Source: Entomortierella parvispora (taxonomy: Eukaryota; Mortierellomycota; Mortierellomycetes; Mortierellales; Mortierellaceae). Taken from it: a stretch of DNA of 64,000 nt. Each line of letters opens with the position of its first letter. The stretch's first letter is position 1. The DNA lies in assembly GCA_963573315.1 (NCBI GenBank), contig OY752142.1, positions 2,418,001-2,482,000 on the forward strand, read 5' to 3'. This document shows positions 21,366-34,018 of the stretch, in pieces. The position numbers were made by a program, and so were the translations under genes. Under the pieces are notes generated by a model. It worked only from the letters and a program-made list of their open reading frames with translations, searched no databases and was not told the origin of the DNA.

Positions 21366-23452
21366 CTACAGGCTCTGCTCAAGCTCGGTGAATCGAGGCA
21401 GAAGAGAAATGTAACATCGAGTCTGCTCCAAGTCAGGTTGAATAGTGTTGCCATAGGTTTGATCATCTCGAATGAAGGCGTCTCCTCCAAATTGGCAGGC
21501 CTTTCTTGCTGCTCCCCAGGCAGCAGATCCGGCACCATTTTGATCTTTATCGCCACCAGTGCTTACCACGGGTACGCCAAAGACATTGGCAAGGAGATGA
21601 AGAAGTACTGAATTTGACGCGGCGCCTCCCGTGGCTAGGATCCTGGAAATCCCTGAAGGTGATAAGGATTCTGCCTTCGAGGGGAACGACGACAACGAAG
21701 ACGGATCTTGACTCGAACGGCTTCGCATCGCCAGGAACTGCGACTCGCAAATACTGAGAATGTTTGCTTGCTTCTTGCGATAGTCCAGTTCATCCGTGGC
21801 TTCCCCTTGTCCAGAGTGAAACTCGTCGACTGGGACATTGCCTTCAAACCGATAAACCCCCTGAACAGGAGGCCAGATTTCGCGATCAAAGTAATAAAAT
21901 CCTAGTCTTGACATTTTGTCCTGCCCATCCTTGCTTCGGCTTTGCAACTCTATAGCCTCACTCAGGTATTTGTTGAATGTATCCCAATTTCCATCCGCAT
22001 AGAAGTCCCGTACGCGTTCTCTAGCCAAGGATCCGTTTTTGGCGCAGTAAAGCATTAGGAACCCATTAGGATCCACAGGGTGGCACAGATATCCGAGCGA
22101 AAGTTTTGCCTCTGCAGCTTCATCCGATACGTCAGTGTTGCTGGTAGACTGTCCATGATTATCCGTGTATAAAAGTAGAGTGTCACTAGTTCCTAGGCTG
22201 ACAATTGCATCCCCCCGCTCTGCCCTCAGTGCTAAAACTGCAGCTGGATTATCTCCTGTAAAGGAAACAATGCCAATGTCTACTCAATAAAACATTAGTT
22301 ATTACATGGTGCACCCACCCATTTACTCATTGCCGCTGGCATGGATTGGACTGTGCACTTACTGGAATTAAACCCATACCGTTCCTGGAACCAAGTACAG
22401 AGGTACCCCTGCACTGCCTTGCCCGAAGCATCCACTGGCCCCAATTTCTCGGTTAAACTATTCAGACTCTCCCCTCTATCATTGCAGGTCTTGGTGGCTG
22501 AGGCGGTGGTATCTGATCCAGCGTTGCCTTCTTTACCTCCTCGTGCAATGAACGCTGTCAAGATAGGGTCCCATGTCTTGGTGTCGACGTCAAGCAGGTT
22601 CATACCAGAGCCATCTGCAACATCAATTGAAGCGAACTTTCCTAATAGCAAGGACGCCACGAATGAACTCACTAGAGATATGCGAGCTGTTGCCTGATAA
22701 ACATCTGGAGACGCCTGTCGGATTTTGAGAATTTGACTCGCGGTGTATCGTTCGTAGGCTCTGGAACCGGTCAACTCTGCCAGGCGTTGCTGACCCAAGA
22801 GCCGGACATCAATCCCGTTTCTGCCTTTTTCCATTTCTATAGTGCCCAGGAACTCTTCGATCTCCTGGCACTGGGCAGACGTACTGGAATCTTGCCACAT
22901 TGGTGACAAACTGACAGTGAAGGCCTCCTTGAGTATTTCCGCTAACCGGTGTCCACCTCCAGTAGACCCATGCATCGATAGCAATGCGTCAAGAGCCTTA
23001 CTAGACCAGTAGACACTTCCGTGTTGCTAATAAGAATGACCAAATGACGCGCCTGTTAGGCAACAAGTAAAGAAGAGTAAACGATCTATTTGAGCCTCCT
23101 TCTTTCGTACCTGGGCAGCACCTGATATCGCTTTGACGCGTTCGAAGGGGAAACCTTCTTGCTTCATCTTGTCAAGAACCTTTTCTATCGCCTCGACCCA
23201 CATCAGAACTGGTGCCGTAGCCACTCCTTTGTTGTTGGGGTCTCCATCGCTGAGGACTGCGACGCCACCTCGCGTCTTGAAATGGGGCAAGTCATTGTCG
23301 AAATGAACTGCAAATGTTGAGTGACCTTTCAATGTACATTGCCCATCTTGCTCGGGGTCATGTAGCTCGAGTACAACGACTTTGAGCTGTTGTGTGGACA
23401 GGTCCAACCCGAGGAAGAGAGGGCTTGGCTGATGGCGATTGTTCGTGTTCAT
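21366..23452 (-). CDS. XKS1: Xylulokinase (D-xylulose kinase)
   Basis: Three exons: 23111-23452, 22363-23026 and 21366-22279, giving 639 residues, the usual size for fungal xylulokinase. FGGY-kinase motifs are clear: LFLGLDLSTQQLK (phosphate-1 loop), ISGAAQQHGSVYW, PMWQDSSTSAQC, YERYTASQILKI, DVADGSGMNLLD, IVSFTGDNPAAV, IVSLGTSDTLLLYTD, FYYFDREIWPP and the adenosine motif ILATGGAASNS. The reaction is ATP-dependent phosphorylation of D-xylulose to xylulose-5-phosphate, feeding the pentose phosphate pathway. Residues about 185-330 contain an extra polar insertion. There is no targeting signal, so it is cytosolic. Confidence 0.95.
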
Positions 23453-23609
23453 TGGTTGAAAGAAGAAATGTCTTTTTTTCTTTTTGTGCGGAGCAAATCT
23501 TGAAATCTAGAATAATTTCGCCAATTCTATCATTTATATCCGATGTCGTTCAGATACGACGGTCATCGAGACAAGACACATTAACAAAGGAATCGGGTCT
23601 ATCTGAGCT

Positions 23610-24940
23610 CTAGACACGAGACAAAGGATCCTCTTGCTCAGAATTGCCGTCGGCCTTGGGTGTGGCAGTGGGGTCCTCAACATGGCGGTGAAGGACAATA
23701 GGGAGCAAAAGACACAATCCAACAACAATTGTCATGATAACGTTTTGGGGGGTCAAAAGCGTAAAATCATCAGGTGAAGCCAAAGCGGCCAAAGTAACTC
23801 CAGCTTGGACAGTAACCAACGTGTTTGGAAGAACACCAACTACAAACAATAGTAGCCAAGTGTCAGAACAACTGTCTGCGTGAACATGTGTCCCGTTGAA
23901 GTGTTGCAGTTGAACATTGCCTTGACAGAGTAAGAGTCGACTTACCCAAGGTTCCAAAGAAGAAGATTGTAGCTGGGATTCCCAAGTGAGGCGAAGCAAC
24001 GTTCATGAACCAGTCTAAGCACAAACAAATATTTTCCGCGAGATGTCAGATACAATTGTTGAAACCCTCTTTGTACGCCCGGCCCTTTTTCCCCCTCGGA
24101 CTTACTGGGGATGAAAGGAGTGACACGGAGGAAGGCGAAATAGAAAAAGAGCTGATCCCTCTTGGATTCGATCTTCTCATCCAACTTCGCGATACGAGCC
24201 TTCAGGTATTTCTCGACGATGGGGTGACCCAAATAGAGCGAAATGAAGTAGCAGCACAAAGATCCAAAGCCGGCACAGGACAATACGACCATAAGTCCGA
24301 CCCAGAACTTGAACAGCGCACCGCCGAGGACAGAGAGCATCACAGATCCAGGGACAGCAAAAGCTTGCAGACTGACAACGACACAAGGACACAAAGTGAG
24401 CACAGAAAAAAATATCAGCTGGATGTTCTTGGACTCCACAATTAAACGAACAAACAGATTCTGTGTTGGAAATGGAAGGGACTTACGCGATATAAGTAGC
24501 AACAAAGCAAGTCAAGACCTCAAAGTAGTGGTCTGCGAGGTACGCCTCGAGGATATCACTAAGGTGCTGGACATCCTCCGCGTTTCTTGGAAACTTGACC
24601 CACTTGCGATCCTCACTACGAAGCAAACGGGAGGCGCTGTCAGTTAACCATTGTGTTGATTGTGCGGCGGGAGGAGGGAGGGAGGGCCTGCCCTGTGGAT
24701 GTAGATTGCTTATTACTCATCTCCTTACTCTGACAGGTCCCTGGGCAAGGTATGCTTAATCATCAGGTACACGGCCAAGAAGACCGTAGCAGCCAACAAT
24801 ACAAGAGCGAAAAAGCTCTGAAGAGGTGTCAAGCTATCAAGGCGTCTTTGAAGTGCGTTTCTCTTCTTGACTGGTTTACTGTTGGTGTTGTTACCACCGC
24901 CGAGCAAGGGCGTGGTGTCTGTTACCGCGGGAGAGGACAT
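23610..24940 (-). CDS. VTT-domain membrane protein, TMEM41/DedA-like
   Basis: Five exons: 24729-24940, 24487-24615, 24106-24371, 23946-24014 and 23610-23839; 301 residues. Residues about 35-60 form one membrane segment. The VTT (SNARE-associated Golgi/DedA) domain follows, with LQAFAVPGSVMLSVLGGALF, LGHPIVEKYLKARIAKLDE, FFYFAFLRVTPFIPNWFMNVASP, GTLVGVLPNTLVTVQAG and a final membrane helix. These match TMEM41A/B more closely than Tvp38 (for example LRxTPFxPNWFxN). TMEM41B-type proteins are ER phospholipid scramblases that support autophagosome formation and lipid transfer. The C-terminal tail is polar and acidic. Confidence 0.88.
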
Positions 24941-25390
24941 GCTGCTTCTTTGCGAACGTTGTTTTGTGTTCCAGACGAAAGAGAAAAAGATTCGGCCAGA
25001 GGGTTGGAATGGAACAAAAAAAAAAGAGCTGCGAGATTAAAAGTGAGAGTGAATGAATGGGAGTAGAGACAACGATGAGCAGCTCCTGACTTTTTGCATT
25101 CAATGCAGATGCATGGACATTCCCGCTTTTCTTTTCAAGGGCAGGGCTCTCAGCAAGCAGACATCAATTTTGCAGAAACACAGACTGACTGTTGGGGTCT
25201 TGTGGGGTGGCAGGATGACCTGTTTGTCCCTGCTGAGCCAATGGGTCCGTACACCTGCACAAAGCACAGCCCACCTTCAGGAACAAAGCCCGATACGCCA
25301 CAGCAACAATGTTAGACATCAAACAGACGTGATGAAGCAAGTGAGGCGGTCAAATATACATTAGTTGTTTTGTACAATCCCTATACTTTC
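24941..25390. other. Intergenic, 450 bases
   Basis: Contains the promoter of the VTT-domain gene and the 3' UTR of the NAD(P)-binding gene. No gene or structured repeat was recognised. Confidence 0.5.
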
Positions 25391-27922
25391 TTAATTCACT
25401 ATCATGATGGGGAGAGGATTAAGTTGTGGAGGAGCTGCCGTTTGTAATTGACGTTGATGATGTTGTTGTCGCTGTTGTTGCTGTTTTTGTTGCTGTTGTT
25501 GCAAACACAGCAATTGCTCCCTTTGCCGAAGCAGCTCATCCTCAGCATCTTCATGGGCTTGCTTTGTAATTTCGATCGCCACCCTCTTCTTCTCGAACGG
25601 ACAGAAGGGCTTGGTGGGAACAGTTTTGGGCTTGCCGGCAATACTACGAATCACGTTGATCGCCGTGTTTTCGTTTATGATCCCAAGGAGATAAAAAGCG
25701 AGATCTTTCCGGCTCAAGGGCTTGACGCGACTTGTCTTTGGAAGCGCGTTCTTGCTCACAAAGAACTTTTCAGATTGTTCATCGTCCTTTAGTGTGATGG
25801 GACGGATGATGGTCCACTCAAAGTGGGATGAAGAGCGCTGAATGATGTCTTCTTGAAGGACCTTGTCTTTGAGGATACCCGTCATGAAAACTCGAGAGAA
25901 CAGTCTCCTGGTGCTGATCAAGTAGTTTCTGAGTCCTAGGCAACCATACGAAGTGACAACAATGAGTCGCCTGACGCCTAGAAAAAAAAACAATATTTAC
26001 AATGAATTAATCGACGGGGCTTTAACGGGTGTGGTGAAGGAAGTAACCGGTAACGTTTTCCTTACCATGCCTCTTCATAGAGTTGTTGAGAATGACTTGT
26101 GAGTGGGACCCAATGGTTGAGTCTCCTCCCAAGAGACGAGCCTATCGAACGCAAACGGTACCTTTCTTTTAGTGCAGTGCAAGAAGCGATATTGAACATG
26201 GCATCATAGCTTGCGAATAGGATGCCACCTACTCCGATCACGTTGATCACCACATCTTGCCCTTCGACACAACGATCAAGGTCCGCTTGGCACGTTGGAG
26301 AGCCTCGGACGATGAGTAGGTTCTGGTTCTTGCGAAGTGCAGGGTCGTCCAGTAAGACCTTGTCATCTCGCACGAAGGCAGTGACGCGATAGTTGAGCTC
26401 CAAGCCCTGCCTCACCAGCTCAATGCCTGTCCGGCCGTTAGCGCCAAGGACTAATGTGTGAAATAGCAAAGAAAGATCTTTAGCGCAAATACAAGAGGGC
26501 CAGGGCGGTCTTGTTGCCCAACGGAAAAAAATTCAAAAAAAAAAAACCAGGCTAGCAGGTCTGCAACGTGCAGCAACACAAGGCAAGCAACAATGTTGGG
26601 CGGGCAAACAAGTTGACCCGCACGTTGCAGGATGCGGAATGCTAGCAGCAGACGATGGACCGTGGTTGGTGCAAAAAACAAATGTGTCAAGGTTCGACGG
26701 CCGCTCACACGCCTCTTGTATCACCACGTTATTGGGTCCTCCGAGTGGAGAAAAGGTCCCAACTTCCCAAGAGCACTGTTCTCCCGCAGGGTCAACCCCT
26801 GTGTCCATAGCCTGGAGTCTAATTCTCAGGCACGCACACAAACTTACCCAACAGGTATCTTCCATTTCCGTTCTTGCTGTTGTTTGGGGGCAGGAAACTC
26901 ATCGTCGTGTGGGACGGCACCAAGACCACATCATGTTCCATTTCCTCCTTGGAGGATGTGTCCCAAAGTGGAGACTCCAACGGTGCTGACGCCGTTGGGG
27001 AGTGTAATGTGTCCATGAGTGAGTCCCAGCCCTGAGAACTCACACTCTCGTCTCTGTCCACCTCAAAGGAAGGCTGGTCATACATAGGCGACTGTGGCGC
27101 ACCGGACCATGGGCGGAGATCATACATGGATTTGGTAGAGGTGCTCTTCAGGCTGAAGGAACGCATTTGCTCTGCGGAGACTTTGGCCTTGGTTTGAGAG
27201 GACCGGGTCGCTGATGATGCTGTGGATGACAGGCTGTCAAGATGATCCCGCCCTGAAGAAGACCTGTCTCGGTGATAGTGGCGACTGGAGTGGTAGTAAA
27301 TTTCATTTGAGATGGACTGAGGCACCCGAGTCTCGAGCGTGCTGGAACTGTCGGATGATGCTGAGGACGATCCAGAGGGGTAGATAGGAAGAGAGCGTTG
27401 TTGGCGTCTTTCAATCCTACGCTCTTCTATCTCTTTTTGGTAGTCATGTTGATTTTGGTACATCTGCTTATACTCTTCTCTCTTTTGTTTCCTCTCCAGT
27501 TTTGCTTGCTCGCGATCCAGTTTCTCTTCCTTTGCCCTCTCCAAAGCCTCTGCCTGCTGGTGTTGGAGCTTTTGGACCAAGAGCTCCCTCTTCTGACGCT
27601 GTGCCTCCTTTGCGATTTTCTTTGGATCCGCGGTTGAATAGGAAGGGGCGGGCAGTGGGGAAGGTGTGAGTCGCTTGTATAGGTCGGAATCGTCGTGTAA
27701 CGGGGCAAGAGGGTCATGCGAGAGCTGTGAGATTGGCGCGGGTGCCTGACGAGTTGTTTGAGGGGGAGTAAGAGTCGACGGTGGAGTAGGCAAAGGGTGC
27801 GAGAAGTAGGCTTCAATTGAGTCTTGATAGAAGAGGTCTCGGTGCTTTTTCGTGTCGGAGGCCATGCTGAGGGCACGCTGGGTTCGATGTGCGGGCAACC
27901 GGGGTTCAAGCTGGTACTCCAT
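25391..27922 (-). CDS. NAD(P)-binding Rossmann (NmrA/SDR-like) protein with a long disordered/coiled-coil N-terminal extension
   Basis: Four exons: 26848-27922, 26233-26450, 26066-26141 and 25391-25977, giving 651 residues. Exon 1 encodes about 358 residues: Pro-rich, then a charged coiled coil (about residues 95-185, EREQ/KRE-rich), then a Ser-rich stretch. Its donor (GTAAGT) is in phase with an acceptor 397 bases downstream. The join reads RYLLVLGANGRTGIELVRQG, a complete glycine-rich dinucleotide loop at the end of beta-1. The rest (DVVINVIGARLLGGDSTIG, RRLIVVTSYGCLG, FEWTIIRPITL, INVIRSIAG) is an NAD(P)H-binding atypical SDR. The tail is a Gln-rich coiled coil. The alternative is two genes, with exon 1 ending at an in-frame stop near 26819. 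The substrate is unknown. Confidence 0.72.
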
Positions 27923-30075
27923 GGTACGGAATTTTGCGCGTGGCAATTAATTTAAAATTGAGGTTGTGAAGCGACGGTTTGTGTGCGTGTTCTCAGGGGG
28001 ATAAAGACGAAGTCGGTGCTAGGGATGTGAATCGATTTCAGAAATGGATGGAAGGAGAGAAATGGATGGGAATGGGGGAGGCCGAAAAAGTTGTCGAATG
28101 AGAAAACAAAAGAGGAAGGAAGAAAGGAGAAACAAGGTCAAGGTTTACTTTGGATTTTGTTGAATTCTGTGCCCATGGTGTGGTTGTTGGAGTGCAGCGC
28201 AGACTCGACTCAACTCAACTCAACTGCCCGACCGATTGCTCGGCTTGTCTGACCCGCGTTTCCTGCCAAAATGGTGGATGCACGGATGGGGGAGGGGAGA
28301 TCTGCCCTAAAAAAAGACCGTCGATCGCTGGTCTGGGCAAGACGAGGGCGAGGGCGCGATGTGTGTAAGAGATGCCACCAAGACAACCAACTGCCCTACA
28401 TGTCCCACATCCACTGAACTGGAGCAATTGCTATCAAAGTGGGGACATATTATTGCACTAGTCTGTTTTGGCACATTTGTGCCGTTGCTGTGCAGGTGCA
28501 CTGGTCCAGTTCGATGAAGTATTTTGAACGGTGCGTTTTCCCGTCTATTCGGACCAACTCTTACCACTCCAGCACGGATTTACCCGTCAGAATTGCTACT
28601 GTCAAAGTCGAACGAACATGCCAACGCCCTGGCTCTGGACCTGCGTTCCATCTTTATTCACACGAACAGAGCAGCTCTGTCAGCAGGAAAGGAGAAAGAG
28701 GAAAATTAAAAATGAGCTTTCTCTTTCCTTTCTTCCTTTCACAGGTTCTCAATTGACATTCCCACCTTCTTGGTCTTTTCTACTTTTGCCTTGCCATGTG
28801 TCTGCTGGACCAGTAATCTTCCACCAATGAGGCTGTGGTACGAAAAGGTCGAGTTCTACTACCTTTCTAATCGCTTCCTTTCGGGTACTGAGATCCCAAA
28901 AGAACCTCCCCGATTCATTTTTCTGTTTGTTTCCACATTCCTTGCTGCTTCCAGCCCCCAGTCCATGACTTTAAATTCCGCTGTGTGTACCGTATTTTTC
29001 TTCCTCGGAAGATTTGCCCACGTTGGTGCCCTGAAATTGCCATTCCATCCTTCCATGACAAATCCAACAAACATACGCACAGGTTTCTGATCTCAGCTGA
29101 CCCCTACTTTGTAACATGAAACTCTCTGTTGTTGACAACGTCGTAAGGTGATCAGGTGTTGGAGCCCTGTTGTTTTAGTCTGGTTATCTTTTTTGCCCAA
29201 AAAGCTCATTGTTCTGGGCGCAGGCCAAGGTGTTTTTGATCGAGTTCAAGACACGCCAGATGATGTGTGTTTTCTTGTGCTTCCATTCTCTCCACTTTTG
29301 AGTACAAAGTAGCAACTCTAACAGCCACTTTGCCTTTGGAGTGGTCTGAAACGTGGTCTGTAGGGCATTCTGGGCCTTGCCAATTGATACATCAGCGCCT
29401 CTTGGGCTGGCAACGCCTGCAGTGGTTTAAAGCTTCGTAGTATCTTACCTGCCAGTTCGCTGCAAGTCGCCGCAAGTCACCTTTGCTCTAATCATCCGTT
29501 GCAAAAACAAACATCCCAGCTTTGAGATTTTCCATAGTAAAGTCTTAGTCCTGCGATTTGTGGCGTCGAATATGGCTTTTTTTGCGAGAGTTTGCGAGGA
29601 TGTTCGAAACGGATCCAAACATGGAAAGGCACGATCCCGTGTAGTATTGTTCAAGAAAAATAGTGCAGTCTCCCAAGATCCAGCTGAAGACTGATGTCAA
29701 ATGGGACGCGAAGCCTTTGGTTCGAACTCTGGGGAGAATGGGCGAATGGGCGAGGAAACCAAGGCGTCAGAAGTTCCAAGATACACATGGTGCTTCGCGA
29801 GAAACGCGTCAACAACAATGTCTGCAACCTCGACCAATCAGACCGCGTCATCTCCACGTCACTTCAGGGGCCTCCTTCGGCTTCCTGATGCTCGAGATCT
29901 TTCTCATTCGCAGCAATCAGCAAACAACACTCCGTGCCCACCCATTCGCCAAGCGCCGTCTTTTCCGAGGAACAGAGCCACAGCGAGGAACAAAGCTTGC
30001 GTCGCGCATTAGATTTCAGTTTCCGAACTACCTCTCTTTCACAATTTCATCCAATCAACTTCGACCTTGCCAGTC
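27923..30075. other. Long intergenic region (2.15 kb), promoter side of both flanking genes
   Basis: Lies between the divergent NAD(P)-binding gene (-) and glucosidase II beta gene (+). A short run of ACTCA repeats (CTCGACTCAACTCAACTC) is at about 28206-28222. No ORF over 110 codons has conserved-looking content, and no tRNA or transposon was recognised. Confidence 0.45.
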
Positions 30076-32491
30076 ATGAAGACGTGCGGGTTGTTCATTC
30101 CAGTGGTGATGGCTCTGGGACTCATCCTGGTTGAGGTAGATTCATCTCAGGACAGCAGCATTCGTGGAGTAGCCCCGTCTAGTACGTGATTATGAGAGTA
30201 CGACGTGAACTGATACCGACTACGGAAAGAATCGCCTGTAATTGAGAACTAATTTCTCTTTTTTCCTGGTCGTGGCAAATGCAGAGCTCAAGAATTTCAT
30301 TCCTGACAGCAATGGCAACTGGAGATGTCTGGATGGCTCAAAAATCATTCCATTTTCAGCTATCAATGATGACTACTGCGACTGCCCAGATGGATCGGAT
30401 GAACCAGGTGAGGATACTATTAACTCGCAACAATTGTTGTCCGATCTACAACAGATTGGGTCTGCCAAAGGAACAGAGAACACTAACGCCCAGTCCTGAA
30501 CGTAACCAGGAACTTCGGCCTGCGGTACGGGATACTTCTACTGTGTCAACAAAGGACATGTTCCTTCTTATATCAAGACAAACCGGTTAAACGATGGAGT
30601 CTGTGACGCCCAATGCTGCGACGGATCGGACGAGTTTGATGGACGGGTGCACTGTCCCAACGTGTGTGACGAGGTTGGAGCAGAGGCCAAGGTGGAGCGC
30701 CAGCGTCTGCGAAAGATTCAAAAAGAAGGGAGCAAAATCCGAAAAGGATATATTGAATATGGCCGAAACTCAAAAAAGCGACTTCATGACCAACTGGAAA
30801 AGTTACTGGTGAGGTCCGAAACCATCCAGAAGAAGTCGTCCGAGGCTAAAGGTACGACACGGTGAGCTGGAACCTGCATTGCCATGATTTGTCTTCACTG
30901 TGAGGATACTGAATCAGCATCTTGCTTTAGTGATTTTGGATAATGAAAAGAGCAAGCAGGATGAGCTTATGGAAAGTACCAAAGCTGAGCGTGAAGCTGC
31001 TCGCAGGATTCAACTGGAGCCGCTCATTTCTGAACAGGACAGGCGACTTGAGCATGCCAAGAAGATCAAATCTCACTTCCGATCTGTGATGGATGATCTC
31101 AAGGAGGGTCACAATAAGAACTACCACGATCTTGCTGTGAAATCCACTGTTTCTGGATACGACGAATATCTTGCAGAGACTGAAGAGGAATCTGCTCCCG
31201 AAAACACCGTCGTTATCACTTCAGACAAGCAACTCAAAAACTCTCTTACCCAGACTTACAAAGCTCGCAAGGATATCGGAAGGATGTTTCAGTTACTCAA
31301 GTCTATGAAGGAGGGATACAATACCGAATACAACGACGAAGCTGTCTTGAAGGCTCTATCGGCCCTTGATGCCTTCGCACCATCCTGGGCTGACGAGCAA
31401 AATGAATTTGTAGGCGAGGACGAGCTTGTGATCCCAGAAGCGACCTCCGAAACCCAGGAAACTCCAGGATCTAGTCCAGGTAAGAGATTCATAGGCACTC
31501 CAAGTTTCGGAGAATCCTCATTGTGGACTAATATTGATCTTTCTTTTTTTATATTTCCCTTCGAACCAGACACAAAGGGTCAGATTCCTTTTGCTGTGCT
31601 TGTTGATCAAGTTCTCACTCGGGCTAAAGCGGCAGGTCTTGGGTTTTTGTTTGGGAAGACAAAGTCTGGTAAGTGCAGAAGGCTCAAAAAACTGAAAAAA
31701 ATGACAAGTTAGGTCAGCTGGAACCGTAAGCCTCTGTATGAGCCTTCTAACCATCTCCCATCTCTATGGTCAACTCTAGATTTTGAATTGGCACAAGAGG
31801 CCTACAACGATGCATCGGAAGAGGAGCGTAAAGTTCAGAAGGAGATTGAAGATGTCAACAGAAAAATGAAAGTGGACTATGGCAATGACGAGTCATTTGC
31901 CAAGTTGGTTGACCAATGCTTTGAATTCAAGGACCGGGAGTATACCTACTCTGTCTGCTTGTTTGGGAAAGCTGTACAAAAGTCGGCTTCCTCAAACACT
32001 TCGCTTGGGTGAGTGAACATCCCTGGCGATATTGGAAGCAAGTCAATGTGCCGATCGATTGAAACTGATGCGTTCTTCCGTAATCTCTCCGTTGTAGAAC
32101 ATTCTCTGGCTGGGAGGGGGATGATTACAGGACTCAAATGTACACTGGGGGATTGAAATGCTGGAATGGACCAGAGCGATCAGTCAAGGTATTCCATCCG
32201 AGAAGGAAGCGATCGTTTATCACTTGAATACTCCAGCGCTGCAGTATTAATATTTTATCCCTCAATGATGGCGTCGTCTAGATGGTTCTCAGCTGCGGGG
32301 CAGCGAATGAGATTATCTCGGTGTCAGAGCCAGAGAAGTGCGAGTACCTCTACAATTTCAGGACACCTGCAGTGTGCGAGGTCGTGGATGAAACCGCTCA
32401 GACCCAAGAGGACACGGATATCATTCCTGAACCCATCATGCCAGGAGAGACTAGCTCTCAAGACAACACAAAGAAACACGATGAGCTTTAG
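30076..32491 (+). CDS. GTB1: Glucosidase II beta subunit (PRKCSH-type), HDEL-terminated
   Basis: Eight exons: 30076-30181, 30285-30407, 30510-30851, 30931-31479, 31570-31668, 31780-32008, 32098-32188 and 32282-32491; 582 residues. A signal peptide (about residues 1-23, [20 protein letters not shown]) is followed by two LDL-receptor-like Cys-rich modules ([48 protein letters not shown]), a long charged coiled coil, and a C-terminal MRH lectin domain ([50 protein letters not shown]). The protein ends KKHDEL, the ER-retrieval signal. In the ER lumen it holds and stimulates the catalytic alpha subunit, which trims the two inner glucoses of N-glycans in the calnexin cycle. The matching receptor ERD2 is also in this window. 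Confidence 0.95.
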
Positions 32492-32595
32492 AAAAGCATA
32501 GGTGATGAATTAAAAATCGGCTTTGACCTCTTTATTCAGATCTATGCTCTTTTCGATGCATTCTGTGAGGTTCCGAGGGATGGTTAACAAGGCGG

Positions 32596-33075
32596 TCATT
32601 CCTCGTTTGGCTCGTCATTGACGTAGGCAATCTCCAGCTTGATTCCAGAGGGGTCGGTAAAAAAGACACTATATCACAGCGGAAGTGATCGTTATTTAGG
32701 ACGGCTCTGCACCACATTGCTGTTGCATCGGCAGCAAGAGGAAGCTATATTTACGCGTAATACTCAAGAGCGTACTCAGAATACAATGCAGGCTTATCGA
32801 GGATCTCGCCATAAACTTCTCTGACCCGTTCTATCTCGGCATTGAATCCAAATGATGTAAACCGGGCTTGGTCTTGTGGTGCTTGGCGTTGCTCCCAGGA
32901 GAGATCACAATGCAAACACCATTCACGCCCTTCCACATGGTTCATAGAGGACCCTTGTAAGTTTGTCTAACCCAAGAAGGTCCACGAGGAGAAACCCATA
33001 GAATTTCGCACTTTGCTTATAGTCAGAGCAACACAAGGAGATATGATCAATGCTTCCGGTCTTGGGTAGTTTTGG
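32596..33075 (-). pseudogene. Decayed VOC/glyoxalase-fold gene (third copy of a tandem cluster)
   Basis: The minus strand keeps recognisable pieces of the neighbouring intact VOC gene in order: PKTGSIDHISLCCSDYKQS (no ATG in place), FYGFLLVDLLG, VISPGSNAKHHKTKPGLHH, FNAEIERVREVYGE, LDKPALYSEYALEYYA, an intron, then VFFTDPSGIKLEIAYVN. The pieces are in three frames. One shift falls after LYEP (near 32950), and a single-base loss falls right after GLHHL (near 32860), where the intact copy reads GLHHLAFNAE. The splice donor in the TAYAGC-type codon and the terminal exon are still intact, so decay looks recent. It may be rescued by extra unseen introns, but no consistent model was found. Confidence 0.7.
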
Positions 33076-33515
33076 AGAGGAGGTAATAGAACAAGCCACG
33101 TGGCGTTACGAGCTGGGAAGGCTGATAAAAAAAAGAGACTGGGCAAGGCACGTTCTTTTATACCTGTGATTGAAAGCTCAAGGTCTGGTTTGCATTGACT
33201 CGCCACCAAAAAAAAGAGGAAACTGGTATCACTTTTCTTTTCCCTTGGGAGACGCTTTGATCTCCTCGACGGTAAGATCAATTGCACCTCATGATGACAG
33301 CCAACAAAACAAAAGGACGGCGTGAGCAAGGAAGAGCGCAGGGGGGTTAGTCCTACCCAATAGCGACAGAACGAGTAGATGCAGTTCAATCCATCATTTT
33401 ATTGGAACTCTCACGGTGCAGACAGCTCTTTCTCACCGGCAGGTTCAATTGCTCCTTGGTTGAAGAGTCCAACATGGCGGATTGTTGCTGAACCAACGTT
33501 CAATTCACTGGCCAG
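33076..33515. other. Intergenic between VOC copies
   Basis: 440 bases between the broken and intact VOC copies. No gene is seen. Short ORFs here are not conserved-looking. Confidence 0.5.
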
Positions 33516-34018
33516 TTAATCAGCGTATGCGATCTCCAGCTTGATACCGTCAGGATCAGTGAAGAAGACACTGTGGTGGACAAGAAAAGGACAGTTAGAA
33601 TCATGCATCACCTCTGAGTTTTCCCAGGTCCTATCCCTCGTTTACATCTCACTTACGCGTAGTAGCCAGGTCTGTATTGGGGGTACTCGGCAGGCTTGTC
33701 AAGGATCGTGGACTTGGTATTGACGTGCTTGGATTGAAAATCGACAATCTTCGTATAAAACTCGTCAATCAGCTCGCGCTTTTCGGCGTTAAAAGCCAGA
33801 TGGTGAAGGCCAGGGTTGAACTTGTGGTGGGGTGTGTTGTTTCCGGGGTTGATGGCGATTTTATCGCCAGCGACGCCCAGCCACATGGTGCAATAAGGTT
33901 CCTCCATAATTTTCTTGTAGCCCATCAGGTCGACCAACAGAAAAGAGTAGAACTTTTTGCTTGCCTCGTAGTCCTCGGTGGACAGGCAGATGTGACTGAC
34001 AGATCCGGTTTTTGCCAT
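33516..34018 (-). CDS. VOC-superfamily (glyoxalase/bleomycin-resistance/dioxygenase fold) protein
   Basis: Two exons, 33657-34018 and 33516-33570, giving 138 residues, a typical single-module VOC protein. The two beta-alpha-beta-beta-beta halves are visible: VSHICLSTEDYEASKKFYS, then LGVAGDKIAINPG, PGLHHLAFNAEKRELIDEFY and FFTDPDGIKLEIAYAD. Likely metal ligands are His in VSHI, His in LHHLAF and Glu in KLEIA, the normal His/His/Glu set, so the fold is probably metal-binding and catalytic. The substrate cannot be inferred; glyoxalase, ring-cleavage and resistance enzymes share this fold. The final exon is a short 18-codon piece, and its split-codon position is shared by all three copies in the cluster. 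Confidence 0.88.

Noticed and set aside
29690-29740. Possible tRNA B-box (GGTTCGAACTC)
   Set aside because: No matching A box, acceptor stem or cloverleaf could be drawn around it.
27923-30075. Search for a hidden gene in the 2.15-kb intergenic region
   Set aside because: Only short ORFs with no motif, no good exon chain, and no coding-like codon bias.
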